From NCBI RefSeq assembly GCF_017939615.1, contig NZ_JAGKSR010000001.1:744001-808000 (forward strand): 64,000 nucleotides of DNA, given 5' to 3'. The notes below the pieces were generated by a model. It did no database searches. It was given only the letters and a program-made list of their open reading frames with translations, and had not been told where the DNA came from. Positions within the stretch are counted from its first letter, which is position 1; each line of letters starts with the position of its first letter. Origin of the DNA: Microbacterium sp. BLY. GTDB taxonomy: Bacteria > Actinomycetota > Actinomycetes > Actinomycetales > Microbacteriaceae. Below are positions 33,788 to 42,784 of this stretch, in pieces. The position numbers and the translations under genes are program-made.

Positions 33788-34405
33788 ATGCCCCCTCCCG
33801 ACAGCCCCCTCACCGAGGAGGATCGCGTGCTGCACGTCGGCGCGCGCGTCCGTCACCTGCGCACGCGCCGAGGCATGTCGGCGCGCGCCCTCGCGACAGC
33901 GCTGGACATCTCGCCCAGTGCTGTCTCCCAGATCGAGCGCGGGGTGCTGCAGCCGAGCATCTCTCGGCTGATCGCCATCGCCGACGCGCTCGAGGTGCCG
34001 CTCGCCACGGTGTTCGACGACGCCACTCTCCCGGCTCCGGTCGCCGCCCCCGTGGCGGAGGCAGGCTTCGTCCTCCAGCGGTCCGCACAGTCGTCGTCCG
34101 TCGAGCTCGACGGCGGCGTGACGCTCCGCCCGCTCTCCCCCGTCCCGTGTCCCGGCATCGACTACTTCGAGTCGACGTATCCGCCGGGAACGGCGGCGCA
34201 CCAGGACGGCGAGCTGTTCCGGCATGACGGGTACGAGGTCGGCACGGTGACCGCGGGCGAACTGACGATCGACTTCGATGCGGAACGGGTGATCCTCCGC
34301 CCGGGCGACTCGATCAGCTATGCGAGTTCGCAGCCGCACCGCATCCACAACACGGGCACCGCCGACGCGGTGGCACGATGGCTCATCGTGCACTCGGGCT
34401 CGTGA
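33788..34405 (+). CDS. XRE-cupin transcriptional regulator
   Basis: 205 residues. An N-terminal HTH (VGARVRHLRTRRGMSARALATALDISPSAVSQIERG) joins a C-terminal cupin (PPGTAAHQDGELFRHDGYEVGTVTAGELTIDF, PGDSISYASSQPHRIHN). This architecture (PuuR/MppR-like) binds small metabolites in the cupin. The downstream alpha/beta hydrolase start lies 39 bases after the stop; the two are likely co-transcribed and the hydrolase may be its target. Confidence 0.9.
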   Translation: MPPPDSPLTEEDRVLHVGARVRHLRTRRGMSARALATALDISPSAVSQIERGVLQPSISRLIAIADALEVPLATVFDDATLPAPVAAPVAEAGFVLQRSAQSSSVELDGGVTLRPLSPVPCPGIDYFESTYPPGTAAHQDGELFRHDGYEVGTVTAGELTIDFDAERVILRPGDSISYASSQPHRIHNTGTADAVARWLIVHSGS

Positions 34406-34443
34406 GCGGTCCCGATCGCCCGCCGAGGGCGGAGGATGGTCGG

Positions 34444-35244
34444 GTGGCCGTTCCCCTCTCCGACCTGACCGAGATGCCCGCCCCGCAGCACGTCTACGCA
34501 GCGGACGGCACGCGACTGGCGACCTATACGTGGGGCGAGCTCGACGCTCCCGTCGTGGTGACCGTGCACGGCTTCGCCTCGGGCGCCCGCGACAACTGGG
34601 TGCTGACCGGCTGGGTGCGCGAGCTGACCAGGGCCGGGTACCGCGTGCTCGCTCTCGACCAGCGGGGCCACGGGCAGAGCGACAAGCCGCACGAGTCCGA
34701 CGCGTACGCCATCCGGAACCTCGTGACCGACGTCGAGACCGTCATGGACACGTATCTCGTCGACGACGCGTTCTACCTCGGCTACTCCCTCGGCGCCCGC
34801 GTGGGCTGGGAGGTCGCGCGGAAGCTCCCGCATCGCATCGGCCGGGCGGTGCTCGGCGGCGTGCCCGACGGCATCCCGCTCGCACGCCTCGACCTCGACC
34901 AGGTGCGCGCGTACATCGCCGACGGGACACCGGTCGAGGACCGCACGACGCAGAACTACATCGCCCTCACCGAGCGCGTGCCGGGAAACGACCTGCGTGC
35001 GCTCATCGCCCTGGCGGAGGGACTTCGGGGCTCCGGGACGATCGACCCCGATCCCGCGGACGCCCCGGTCGTGCCGCTGCTGTTCGCGACGGGCTCGAAG
35101 GACGCGATCATCGAGGGCTCGCGCGCGCTGGCCGCCGCGGCTCCCGACGCCCGTTTCGTCGAGCTTCCGAACCGCCACCACTTCAACGCCCCCGGTTCGC
35201 GCGACTTCAAGGACGCCGCGCTCGCGTTCTTCGCCGGATCCTGA
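34444..35244 (+). CDS. Alpha/beta hydrolase
   Basis: 266 residues. The GTG start was chosen for the GGAGG eight bases upstream; an ATG 22 codons earlier overlaps the previous gene and is less likely. Oxyanion motif VHGFASG, nucleophile Ser in GYSLGARVGW, acid in TGSKDAI and His in NRHHFNAPGSRDF complete the triad. LDQRGHGQSDKP is typical of esterase/haloperoxidase-like hydrolases. The substrate is unknown. Confidence 0.85.
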   Translation: MAVPLSDLTEMPAPQHVYAADGTRLATYTWGELDAPVVVTVHGFASGARDNWVLTGWVRELTRAGYRVLALDQRGHGQSDKPHESDAYAIRNLVTDVETVMDTYLVDDAFYLGYSLGARVGWEVARKLPHRIGRAVLGGVPDGIPLARLDLDQVRAYIADGTPVEDRTTQNYIALTERVPGNDLRALIALAEGLRGSGTIDPDPADAPVVPLLFATGSKDAIIEGSRALAAAAPDARFVELPNRHHFNAPGSRDFKDAALAFFAGS

Positions 35245-35249
35245 CCCCG

Positions 35250-35328
35250 CCGAGACCCCTCTACGCGCGGAGACCCCCTCCTGCACGCGTGTGCGGGAGG
35301 GGGTCTCGACGTGGAAGCGGGGTCTCGG
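35250..35328. terminator. Nested hairpins between convergent genes
   Basis: Inner hairpin 35270-35307 has a 17-bp stem with one wobble pair (GAGACCCCCTCC arm). An outer pair CCGAGACCCC / GGGGTCTCGG brackets it. It serves the hydrolase (+) and msrA (-). Confidence 0.8.
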
Positions 35329-35331
35329 GAA

Positions 35332-35874
35332 TCAGGCGGTGGCGTCCTCGCGCTTCGGCAGGACCCAGCCGGCGCGGGGGAAGTGGCACGTGTAGCCGTT
35401 CGGGTACTTGATCAGGTAGTCCTGGTGCTCGGGCTCGGCCTCCCAGAACGGGCCGGCGGGCTCGATCGTCGTGACGGCCTTGCCCGGCCAGAGACCGGAG
35501 GCATCGACGTCGGCGATCGTGTCGCGGGCGACCTGCTCCTGTTCGGGGGTGAGCGGGAAGATCGCGGACCGGTAGCTCGACCCGATGTCGTTGCCCTGAC
35601 GGTTCAGGGTCGACGGGTCGTGGATCTGGAAGAAGAACGCCAGGATGTCGCGGTAGGTGGTCGCACTCGGGTCGAACACGATCTCGACGGCCTCCGCGTG
35701 ACCGGGATGGTTGCGGTAGGTGGCGTGGTCGTTCTCCCCGCCCGTGTAGCCCACGCGGGTGTCGATGACCCCGGGCTGGCGACGGATGAGGTCTTCCATT
35801 CCCCAGAAGCAGCCGCCCGCGAGGACGGCCGTCTCGGTCCCGGGGGTGCGGGTGATGGTTCCGGTGTCGGTCAT
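35332..35874 (-). CDS. msrA: Peptide methionine (S)-S-oxide reductase MsrA
   Basis: 180 residues. Catalytic motif [12 protein letters not shown], with [25 protein letters not shown] and the C-terminal [11 protein letters not shown]. It reduces the S-epimer of methionine sulfoxide in proteins using thioredoxin. The start overlaps the msrB stop (ATGA), so both stereo-specific reductases are made together; the catalase locus lies nearby. Confidence 0.95.
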   Translation of the reverse strand: MTDTGTITRTPGTETAVLAGGCFWGMEDLIRRQPGVIDTRVGYTGGENDHATYRNHPGHAEAVEIVFDPSATTYRDILAFFFQIHDPSTLNRQGNDIGSSYRSAIFPLTPEQEQVARDTIADVDASGLWPGKAVTTIEPAGPFWEAEPEHQDYLIKYPNGYTCHFPRAGWVLPKREDATA

Positions 35875-36338
35875 GACTGCTCCTCATTGGTGTCGGTGGC
35901 GAAGAGGGGGCTGTAGCGACCGTACCCCTCCTTCTCGAGATCCTCCGCCGGGATGAAGCGGAGGGCGGCCGAGTTCATGCAGTAGCGCAAGCCGCCCTCG
36001 GCGCGGGGCCCGTCGTCGAAGACGTGACCCAGGTGGCTGTCGGCCCCCGAGGATCGCGCCTCGGTGCGGGTCATCCACAGCGTGCGGTCGGTCTTCGTCG
36101 TGACGGCGTCGGCATCGATCGGACGGGTGAAGCTCGGCCAGCCGGTACCGCTGTCGTACTTGTCCCGGGAGGAGAACAGCGGCTGCCCGGAGACGACGTC
36201 GACGTAGATGCCGTCGTCGTGGTTGTTCCAGTAGGCGTTGCGGAAGGGCGGTTCGGTGGCGTCCTGCTGCGTGACCTCGTACTGCAAGTTCGTGAGACCG
36301 CTGACGGCCTCGGGGGTCCTGCCGTAGTCGTTCGACAT
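35871..36338 (-). CDS. msrB: Peptide methionine (R)-S-oxide reductase MsrB
   Basis: 155 residues from [10 protein letters not shown], with AAGGAG seven bases upstream; a longer start 13 codons earlier lacks such a site. Core motifs are [18 protein letters not shown] and [11 protein letters not shown] with the catalytic Cys. The two CxxC zinc motifs of many MsrB proteins are absent (SSRDKY and RSSGAD instead), so this is a zinc-free form. It reduces R-methionine sulfoxide. Confidence 0.95.
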   Translation of the reverse strand: MSNDYGRTPEAVSGLTNLQYEVTQQDATEPPFRNAYWNNHDDGIYVDVVSGQPLFSSRDKYDSGTGWPSFTRPIDADAVTTKTDRTLWMTRTEARSSGADSHLGHVFDDGPRAEGGLRYCMNSAALRFIPAEDLEKEGYGRYSPLFATDTNEEQS

Positions 36339-36490
36339 GAGTGGCTCCTTGTCCGACGCCGCTGGCTGCGGCGTCATCTAGGAGAACCAGGGACGGGCCC
36401 GTTTTGGTCCCGCGGGGCTGGGAGCGGGCTGGGAGTTTCGCGCACTCGATAGAGTTGCCTCCGCACCGCACACCCGGAAAGAGGACCCGC

Positions 36491-37408
36491 ATGTCCGTTG
36501 GACTGCTCGCCGTCGTCGACGACATCCTGAGCGCCGCGATGAAGGCGTCGGCGAAGGCCGCGGGCGTCGTCATCGACGACGCCGCCGTGACCCCGCAGTA
36601 CGTGCAGGGCATCACGCCCGCGCGTGAGCTCCCCGTCGTCGGCAAGATCGCTCTCGGGTCGCTGGTGAACAAGTTCGTCATCATCATCCCGATCGCGCTG
36701 CTGCTCACCGCGTTCGCCCCGTGGGTGCTGCCGTACCTCCTCATCCTCGGCGGGTCCTACCTGTGCTTCGAGGGCGCGGAGAAGGTGCTGGAGTGGTTCG
36801 GCGTGCAGCACGGCCACGCCGACGAGGGTGCTCGCGACGAGAGGAAGCTCGTGCTCGGCGCCGTCCGCACCGACCTCATCCTCTCCACCGAGATCATGCT
36901 CATCTCCCTCGCCAGCCTCGACAAGGGCCTGGGCATCTGGTCGACCCTCGCGATCCTCGCCGTGATCGCGGTGCTCATGACCGTGGCGGTGTACGGGGCC
37001 GTGGCCCTCCTGGTGAAGATCGACGACATCGGCCTGAAGATGGCGAAGAACCCGGTGCAGCGGGTGCGGCACACCGGCACCCGCATCGTCCGCTCCATGC
37101 CCGCGGTCTTCCGCTTCATCAGCGTGCTCGGCACCGTCGCGATGCTCTGGGTCGGTGGCCACCTGGTGCTCATCAACCTCGGCGAGGTCGGGCTGCACGC
37201 GCCCGCCGATCTGCTGCACGCGGTCGAGCACGCACTGGAGCCCCTCGGCGGCTTCGTCGTGTGGCTGGTCGACACGATCATCTCCGCGATCGCGGGACTG
37301 GTCTGGGGCCTCGTGATCGTCGGCATCGTCCTCGGCATCGCGAAGCTCTTCGGCCGGACGCCGAGCTTCCATGAGGGCGAGGCCTCCCCCGCCGACATCC
37401 ACGTCTGA
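36491..37408 (+). CDS. DUF808/YedI-family membrane protein
   Basis: 305 residues. The N-terminus SVGLLAVVDDILSAAMKASAKAAGVVIDDAAVTPQYV and the ARELPVVGKIALGSLVNK stretch are diagnostic of the DUF808 (YedI) family. About six membrane segments. The function is unknown. AAAGAGG precedes the ATG. The GNAT gene starts two bases after its stop. Confidence 0.92.
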   Translation: MSVGLLAVVDDILSAAMKASAKAAGVVIDDAAVTPQYVQGITPARELPVVGKIALGSLVNKFVIIIPIALLLTAFAPWVLPYLLILGGSYLCFEGAEKVLEWFGVQHGHADEGARDERKLVLGAVRTDLILSTEIMLISLASLDKGLGIWSTLAILAVIAVLMTVAVYGAVALLVKIDDIGLKMAKNPVQRVRHTGTRIVRSMPAVFRFISVLGTVAMLWVGGHLVLINLGEVGLHAPADLLHAVEHALEPLGGFVVWLVDTIISAIAGLVWGLVIVGIVLGIAKLFGRTPSFHEGEASPADIHV

Positions 37409-37410
37409 CG

Positions 37411-37938
37411 ATGACCGCCGTGCACCTCCGGGCCGCCGAGAGCGCCGACCTCGACACGATCACCGAGATCCACAACCACGCCGTCGTGCACACGACCGCC
37501 ATCTGGAACGAGGAGGCCGTGGACCGCGCCGACCGGGAGGCGTGGCTCGCCGACCGGACCGCGCGCGGCTACCCCGTGATCGTCGCCGCCGACGACAGCG
37601 GCGTAGTGGGCTACGCGTCCTACGCGCAGTGGCGTCCGCACAGCGGCTACCGGCTCACCGTCGAGCACTCCGTCTACGTGCGCGGCGATCAGCGCGGCCG
37701 CGGCATCGGCACGACGCTCATGAGGGAGCTCATCGCCCGGGCCAGGACCGACGGGATGCACGTGATGATCGGCGGTATCGAGAGCGGCAACACCGCCTCC
37801 ATCGCCCTGCACGAACGCCTCGGGTTCCGCGAGGTGGGTCGCATGCCGCAGGTCGGCGCGAAGTTCGGCCGGTGGCTCGACCTCAGCATGCTGCAGCTCG
37901 TGCTCGACGAGCGGCCGACCCCCGATGCGGTGCCCTAG
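37411..37938 (+). CDS. GNAT acetyltransferase, phosphinothricin/methionine-sulfoximine type
   Basis: 175 residues. EIHNHAVVHTTAIWNEE and REAWLADRTARGYPVIVA match the phosphinothricin-acetyltransferase-like subgroup, and the acetyl-CoA loop is DQRGRGIGTTLM. GGIESGNTASIALHERLGF is the conserved motif B region. It acetylates a small amine, plausibly methionine sulfoximine/sulfone or a similar amino acid. It is packed between DUF808 and pnuC with 2-base gaps. Confidence 0.88.
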   Translation: MTAVHLRAAESADLDTITEIHNHAVVHTTAIWNEEAVDRADREAWLADRTARGYPVIVAADDSGVVGYASYAQWRPHSGYRLTVEHSVYVRGDQRGRGIGTTLMRELIARARTDGMHVMIGGIESGNTASIALHERLGFREVGRMPQVGAKFGRWLDLSMLQLVLDERPTPDAVP

Positions 37939-37940
37939 CG

Positions 37941-38648
37941 ATGGGCTTCCTGCAGTGGCTCGTCGACGCCTTCTCCTCGTCCTGGGTGCTGCCGGGCGGG
38001 CAGACCCTCCTGGTGCGTGAGGTCGTCGGGAACGCGTTCGGGCTCGCGAGCGCCCTCGGCGGCATGCGGCGGAAGGTCTGGGCATGGCCGGTCGGCATCG
38101 TCGGCAACGTCCTGCTGCTGACGGTGTTCCTCGGCTCCGCGCTGAGCCCGGACCCGTCGCTCCCCCACCTGCTCGGCCAGGCGGGGCGGCAGATCATGTT
38201 CATCGCCGTCGCGATCTACGGGTGGATCCGCTGGCGGAACGCCGACGGCGGTCGCATTGTGCCGCGGTGGGCGCCGACGCGGGCCCGGATCGGCCTCGTC
38301 GTCGTGCTCGTCGTCGGCACTGTGGCGCTCACGCCCCTGTTCCGCGCCCTCGGCTCGTGGGAGCCGGTGTGGGCCGACGCCTGGACCTTCGTCGGGTCGC
38401 TGCTCGCGACCTACGGCATGGCGAAGGGCTGGACCGAGTTCTGGCTCATCTGGATCGCCGTGGACGTGGTGGGGGTGCCGCTGCTGTTCAGCTCCGGCTA
38501 CTACGCGACCGGCCTCATGTACGTGTTCTACGGCGTCTTCACCGCGGTCGGGTTCGTGATCTGGTGGCGAGCGCAGCGACAGGCCGCGCGCCCGATCGAG
38601 ATCCTTCCTCCCGACCCGAGCCCCCGCCGTCCGGACGACGAGGTCTGA
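37941..38648 (+). CDS. pnuC: PnuC-type nicotinamide riboside transporter
   Basis: 235 residues with seven hydrophobic segments. ALGGMRRKVWAWPVGIVGNVLL and FWLIWIAVDVVGVPLLF are the PnuC core, and YGWIRWRNADGG holds the conserved WxxW-type motif. It facilitates uptake of an NAD precursor (nicotinamide riboside) and possibly thiamine in related proteins. No riboswitch or NiaR/NrtR-like site was recognised. Confidence 0.88.
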   Translation: MGFLQWLVDAFSSSWVLPGGQTLLVREVVGNAFGLASALGGMRRKVWAWPVGIVGNVLLLTVFLGSALSPDPSLPHLLGQAGRQIMFIAVAIYGWIRWRNADGGRIVPRWAPTRARIGLVVVLVVGTVALTPLFRALGSWEPVWADAWTFVGSLLATYGMAKGWTEFWLIWIAVDVVGVPLLFSSGYYATGLMYVFYGVFTAVGFVIWWRAQRQAARPIEILPPDPSPRRPDDEV

Positions 38649-38722
38649 CCCGCACCGCGGATTGTTTCGGTGCGTGTCGCCGTCGCTCGCCTCGACGCGC
38701 TCCGGTCCCGTTTCATGGGGGC

Positions 38723-40087
38723 ATGACCCGGCAGATCCGTTTCAACGCCTTCGACATGAACTGCGTCGCCCACCAGTCGTCCGGCCTGTGGCGGCACCCC
38801 GACGATCGGTCGCGGCAGTACAACACCCTCTCGTACTGGACAGACCTCGCGAAGCTGCTGGAGAGCGCGACCTTCGACGGCATCTTCATCGCCGACGTCC
38901 TGGGCACCTACGACGTCTACGGCGGCACGAACGAGGCCGCCATCCGCAACGGCGCCCAGGTGCCCGTGAACGACCCGATCCTCCTGGTCAGCGCGATGGC
39001 CGCGGTGACCGAGCACCTGGGCTTCGGGGTCACCGCCGGCACCGCGTTCGAGCACCCCTACCCGTTCGCGCGCCGCCTCAGCACGCTTGACCACCTCACC
39101 CAGGGCCGTGTCGGCTGGAACGTCGTGACCGGCTATCTGCCCAGCGCCGCGCGCAACATGGGCCAGGAGGACCAGCTCGCCCACGACGACCGCTACGACC
39201 ACGCGGACGAGTACGTCGAGGTGCTCTACAAGCTCTGGGAGGGATCGTGGGAGGACGACGCGGTGGTGGAGGACCGCGAGCGCGGCATCTTCACCGATCC
39301 GTCGAAGGTGCATCCGATCCGGCATGAGGGGAAGCACTTCAGCGTTCCCGGCATCCACATCTCCGAGCCGTCGCCGCAGCGCACGCCGGTGATCTATCAG
39401 GCCGGCGCGAGCCCGCGCGGGGTGCGGTTCGCGGCCGAGAACGCGGAGGCCATCTTCGTCGCGGCCCCCTCCAAGGAGGTCCTCGCCGGGACGGTGAAGC
39501 GCATCCGCGATGCTCTCGAGGCCGCGGGCCGTGATCGGTACGACGCCCGCATCTACACGCTGCTCACGGTGATCACGGCGGCGACGAGCGAGGAGGCGGC
39601 CGCGAAGCACGCCGAGTACCTCTCCTACGCGAGCCCGGAGGGGGCGCTCACCTTCATGTCGGGGTGGATGGGTGTCGACCTCTCGCAGTACGCCGAGGAC
39701 GAGCCGGTCGGGAACGTCGAGTCGAACGCGATCCAGTCCGTGCTGCAGCATCTGAAGGAAGAGGCCGATCTCGGCCGCGAGTGGACGGTGGGCGACTTCG
39801 GTCGCCACAACGCGATCGGCGGGCTCGGCCCGACGATCGTCGGATCCGGGGTCGAGATCGCCGACGAGCTGCAGTCGTGGGTCGAGCAGACCGACATCGA
39901 CGGCTTCAATCTCGCCTACGCCGTCACCCCCGGCACCTGGCAGGACGTCATCGAGCACGTCATCCCCGTGTTGCGGGAGCGCGGCGCCTACCCCGAGGAG
40001 TACGTGCCCGGCACGCTCCGCCACAAGCTGCACGGCCGCGGCGACCGGGTCGCCTCCACCCACCGCGCCGCCCGGTACCGCCTCTGA
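38723..40087 (+). CDS. LLM-class FMN-dependent monooxygenase (NtaA/SnaA/DszA family)
   Basis: 454 residues, typical for this branch. RFNAFDMNCVAHQSSGLWRHP at the start, YWTDLAKLLESATFDGIFIADVLG, and GRVGWNVVTGYLPSAARNMG are the NtaA/DszA flavin-binding features. It oxidises nitrilotriacetate-like, dibenzothiophene-sulfone-like or alkanesulfonate-like substrates with reduced FMN from a separate reductase. No such reductase lies beside it. The start is set by GGGGG just upstream. Confidence 0.9.
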   Translation: MTRQIRFNAFDMNCVAHQSSGLWRHPDDRSRQYNTLSYWTDLAKLLESATFDGIFIADVLGTYDVYGGTNEAAIRNGAQVPVNDPILLVSAMAAVTEHLGFGVTAGTAFEHPYPFARRLSTLDHLTQGRVGWNVVTGYLPSAARNMGQEDQLAHDDRYDHADEYVEVLYKLWEGSWEDDAVVEDRERGIFTDPSKVHPIRHEGKHFSVPGIHISEPSPQRTPVIYQAGASPRGVRFAAENAEAIFVAAPSKEVLAGTVKRIRDALEAAGRDRYDARIYTLLTVITAATSEEAAAKHAEYLSYASPEGALTFMSGWMGVDLSQYAEDEPVGNVESNAIQSVLQHLKEEADLGREWTVGDFGRHNAIGGLGPTIVGSGVEIADELQSWVEQTDIDGFNLAYAVTPGTWQDVIEHVIPVLRERGAYPEEYVPGTLRHKLHGRGDRVASTHRAARYRL

Positions 40088-40092
40088 CTTCC

Positions 40093-40145
40093 GAGTCGCG
40101 CACTGTGCGGCAGAACGGCCGGTTCGGCCGCGAAGTGCGCGATTC
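40093..40145. terminator. Bidirectional hairpin terminator
   Basis: Arms GAGTCGCGCACT / AGTGCGCGATTC (11 of 12) enclose an inner GCGGC…GCCGC hairpin. It lies between the monooxygenase (+) and a small membrane protein (-). Confidence 0.75.
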
Positions 40146-40153
40146 AAAAGGGG

Positions 40154-40330
40154 TCAGTCGGCGTCGCGGGTGAAGAGGCTCCGCAGCACGAGGAAGACCA
40201 CCACGGCCACGACCGCGACGATGGCGAGCTTCGCGATGAACCAGAGCACCGAGAACAGCGCGCTGACGATCCACCACGCGATCACGACGGCGAGGATGAC
40301 GCCGAGGACGGTCCAGATGTTCTTGGTCAT
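40154..40330 (-). CDS. 58-residue membrane protein
   Basis: A short gene reading MTKNIWTVLGVILAVVIA, then a second hydrophobic run (FIAKLAIVAVVAVVVFLVL), ending in RSLFTRDAD. Two membrane helices or one re-entrant pair are likely. GGAGG lies just before the ATG (CTGGAGGC on the minus strand). It resembles the small hydrophobic proteins common in actinobacterial genomes; function unknown. Confidence 0.7.
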   Translation of the reverse strand: MTKNIWTVLGVILAVVIAWWIVSALFSVLWFIAKLAIVAVVAVVVFLVLRSLFTRDAD

Positions 40331-40339
40331 GCCTCCAGC

Positions 40340-40705
40340 CTACGGAGTCATGGCGACCGGGATCTCCTCCACCGAGCGGTAGACGGGCAGTCCGCGCTCG
40401 CGGGCGATGGCGACGTCCTGGTCCGCGCCCGCCGATTCCCCCGGCAGACGCAGCACCGCGTCGCAGTGCTGGAGGAGGCGGTGGGCAGTCTCGTACATCA
40501 CGTCGCCGTCCGCCGCCCCGCCGTCGTCGAGCGTGCGCAGGACCGGCAGGGCCACCCACTCCCCGATCATCGGCACGTGGCCGAGCCGGAAAATCGGACC
40601 GGCGGCCTCCTCGAGGGTCGCGAGGTTGCGGGCGATGAGGGCCGGGTCGCCGCCGGTGCCGGAACGATAGGGGCCGGCGATGAGGATGAGGAGTGGTTTC
40701 GTCAT
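40340..40705 (-). CDS. DUF4406-like nucleoside 2-deoxyribosyltransferase-fold protein
   Basis: 121 residues. LILIAGPYRSG opens a Rossmann-like fold, VMYETAHRLLQHCDAVLRLPG and SAGADQDVAIARERGLPVY fit the nucleoside 2-deoxyribosyltransferase/DUF4406 superfamily. The gene is divergent from a DeoR-type regulator with a 54-base gap, so it is a probable target. It may cleave or exchange an N-glycosidic bond; the substrate is not known. A start eight codons upstream is possible. Confidence 0.75.
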   Translation of the reverse strand: MTKPLLILIAGPYRSGTGGDPALIARNLATLEEAAGPIFRLGHVPMIGEWVALPVLRTLDDGGAADGDVMYETAHRLLQHCDAVLRLPGESAGADQDVAIARERGLPVYRSVEEIPVAMTP

Positions 40706-40722
40706 GCCGATGACTGTAGTCT

Positions 40723-40748
40723 GAAACATGCAAGAACGTGCAATTTCG
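40723..40748. promoter_or_regulatory. Candidate DeoR-family operator
   Basis: Direct repeats ACATGCAA and ACGTGCAA with a 10-base period, bracketed by GAAA and TTTC, between divergent genes and close to both starts. Confidence 0.45.
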
Positions 40749-40759
40749 TGAGGAAACAC

Positions 40760-41509
40760 ATGCTCGCCGCTCAGCGCAAAGACCATCTGCTCGCTCTTCT
40801 CGACCGCGAGGGCCGGGTCGTAGCGAAAAACGTCGCCGCCGACCTCGGCGTCTCGGAGGACGCGATCCGTCGCGATCTCCGCGAACTCGCCGACGAGGGC
40901 CGCCTGCTCCGCGTCTACGGCGGCGCCATCCCGGTGCCCGCCGCAGACCGGCCGGTCGGCGAGCGCGCCACCGTGGCCACCGAGAGCAAGGAGCGCGTCG
41001 CCCGCGCAGCGGTCGCCCACATCCGCCCCGGGTCCACCATCGTGCTGGACGGCGGCACCACCACGCTGGCCCTGGCCCGCCTGCTCCCCGCCGCTGCGAG
41101 CCTCACGGTGATCACGCCGAGTCCCGCGGTGGCTCTGGCCGTGGCCGCGCACTCCGACGCGCGACTGATCCTCGTCGGCGGAGAGCTGTCCCGGCACTCG
41201 ATGGTCACCGGCGGCGCCCTGGCGATGGAAGCGGTGCAGCACCTCGCGGCGGACGTCTTCTTCCTGGGCGTGACCGGCGCCGACCCCGTCGCCGGCTTCA
41301 CCACCGGCGAGCTGGACGATGCCGTCACCAAGCGGGCTCTCGCCGCACGGTGCGCGGAGACCGTCGTGCTGGCGAGCGAGGAGAAGATCGGCGCGGTCTC
41401 GCGATATCCGGTCGTGGCGTTCGACGCCGTGGACGCGGTCATCACCGACCCCCTCGACGGGAATCCGCTGATCGCCGAACTCCGGGCGCGCGTCGCAGGC
41501 TCCCGCTAG
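40760..41509 (+). CDS. DeoR-family transcriptional regulator
   Basis: 249 residues. The N-terminal HTH (RKDHLLALLDREGRVVAKNVAADLGVSEDAIRRDLRELADEG) is diagnostic; the C-terminal DeoRC sensor has ILDGGTTT-like VLDGGTTTLALARLL and FFLGVTGADPVAGFTT. AGGAAA precedes the ATG. It should respond to a phosphorylated sugar or nucleoside-derived metabolite and control itself and the divergent DUF4406 gene. Confidence 0.92.
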   Translation: MLAAQRKDHLLALLDREGRVVAKNVAADLGVSEDAIRRDLRELADEGRLLRVYGGAIPVPAADRPVGERATVATESKERVARAAVAHIRPGSTIVLDGGTTTLALARLLPAAASLTVITPSPAVALAVAAHSDARLILVGGELSRHSMVTGGALAMEAVQHLAADVFFLGVTGADPVAGFTTGELDDAVTKRALAARCAETVVLASEEKIGAVSRYPVVAFDAVDAVITDPLDGNPLIAELRARVAGSR

Positions 41510-41536
41510 CGTGTCCCCGTGGGCACGACACAGGGC

Positions 41537-42049
41537 ATGACCGAGGCGGAGCGGCAGAGGGTCGCCGTCTGGGCGGCGGAATGCGCGGAGCGCGTGCTGC
41601 CGCTCTTCGAACGTGAGGCCCCCGCCGACGACCGGGCCCGCGACGCGATCACGCGCACACGGGCCTTCGCCCGCGGGGAGCTGACGGCGGCGGAGGAGAT
41701 CCGTCGGCGGTTCGTCGCCGGCCGTGCCGCGGCGAGCGCGCAGACCCCCGTCGGCCGTGCCGCCGCCCGGTCGGCCGCGCAGGCTGCGGGGGTCGCGCAC
41801 ATGGGGGCACACGCGCTGGGGGCGGCGGCGTATGCCGCGGTGGCCGTCGGACTCGCACGTCCCGACGACCCCACCGCGACCGCCACCGAGATCGAAGCGC
41901 AGCTCGACCTGCTCCACCCCGACGCAGCCGCTGCCCTCCGCGCCCTTCCGCCCCTCGGCACGGACGCCGCGGGACCGCTCGGCCCGGGGCTGCTCGCGTC
42001 GGGGGCGCTCGGCGATGTCATCCGCACCCTGCAGTCGCGGCTCGGCTGA
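41537..42049 (+). CDS. Imm-5-like putative immunity protein
   Basis: 170 residues. The start MTEAERQRVAVWAAECAERVLPLFE closely matches the opening of the Imm-5-like family, and the Ala-rich helices with AHMGAHALGAAAYAAVAV match its body. A GTG six codons earlier is an alternative start. Despite the family name, no toxin gene lies next to it; it stands between a DeoR regulator and a two-component system. Function uncertain. Confidence 0.7.
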   Translation: MTEAERQRVAVWAAECAERVLPLFEREAPADDRARDAITRTRAFARGELTAAEEIRRRFVAGRAAASAQTPVGRAAARSAAQAAGVAHMGAHALGAAAYAAVAVGLARPDDPTATATEIEAQLDLLHPDAAAALRALPPLGTDAAGPLGPGLLASGALGDVIRTLQSRLG

Positions 42050-42065
42050 CCGCACGCGCGCGGGC

Positions 42066-42083
42066 GCTTCAGCCCGGCTTCAG
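42066..42083. promoter_or_regulatory. GCTTCAG direct repeats before response regulator
   Basis: Two GCTTCAG units 11 bases apart (42066-42072 and 42077-42083), 24 bases before the OmpR-type start. The same heptamer recurs three times before the gene at 44.27 kb. Confidence 0.65.
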
Positions 42084-42106
42084 CGATCACCGGCCACACT
42101 GGGGGG

Positions 42107-42776
<670 letters not shown>

Positions 42777-42784
<8 letters not shown>

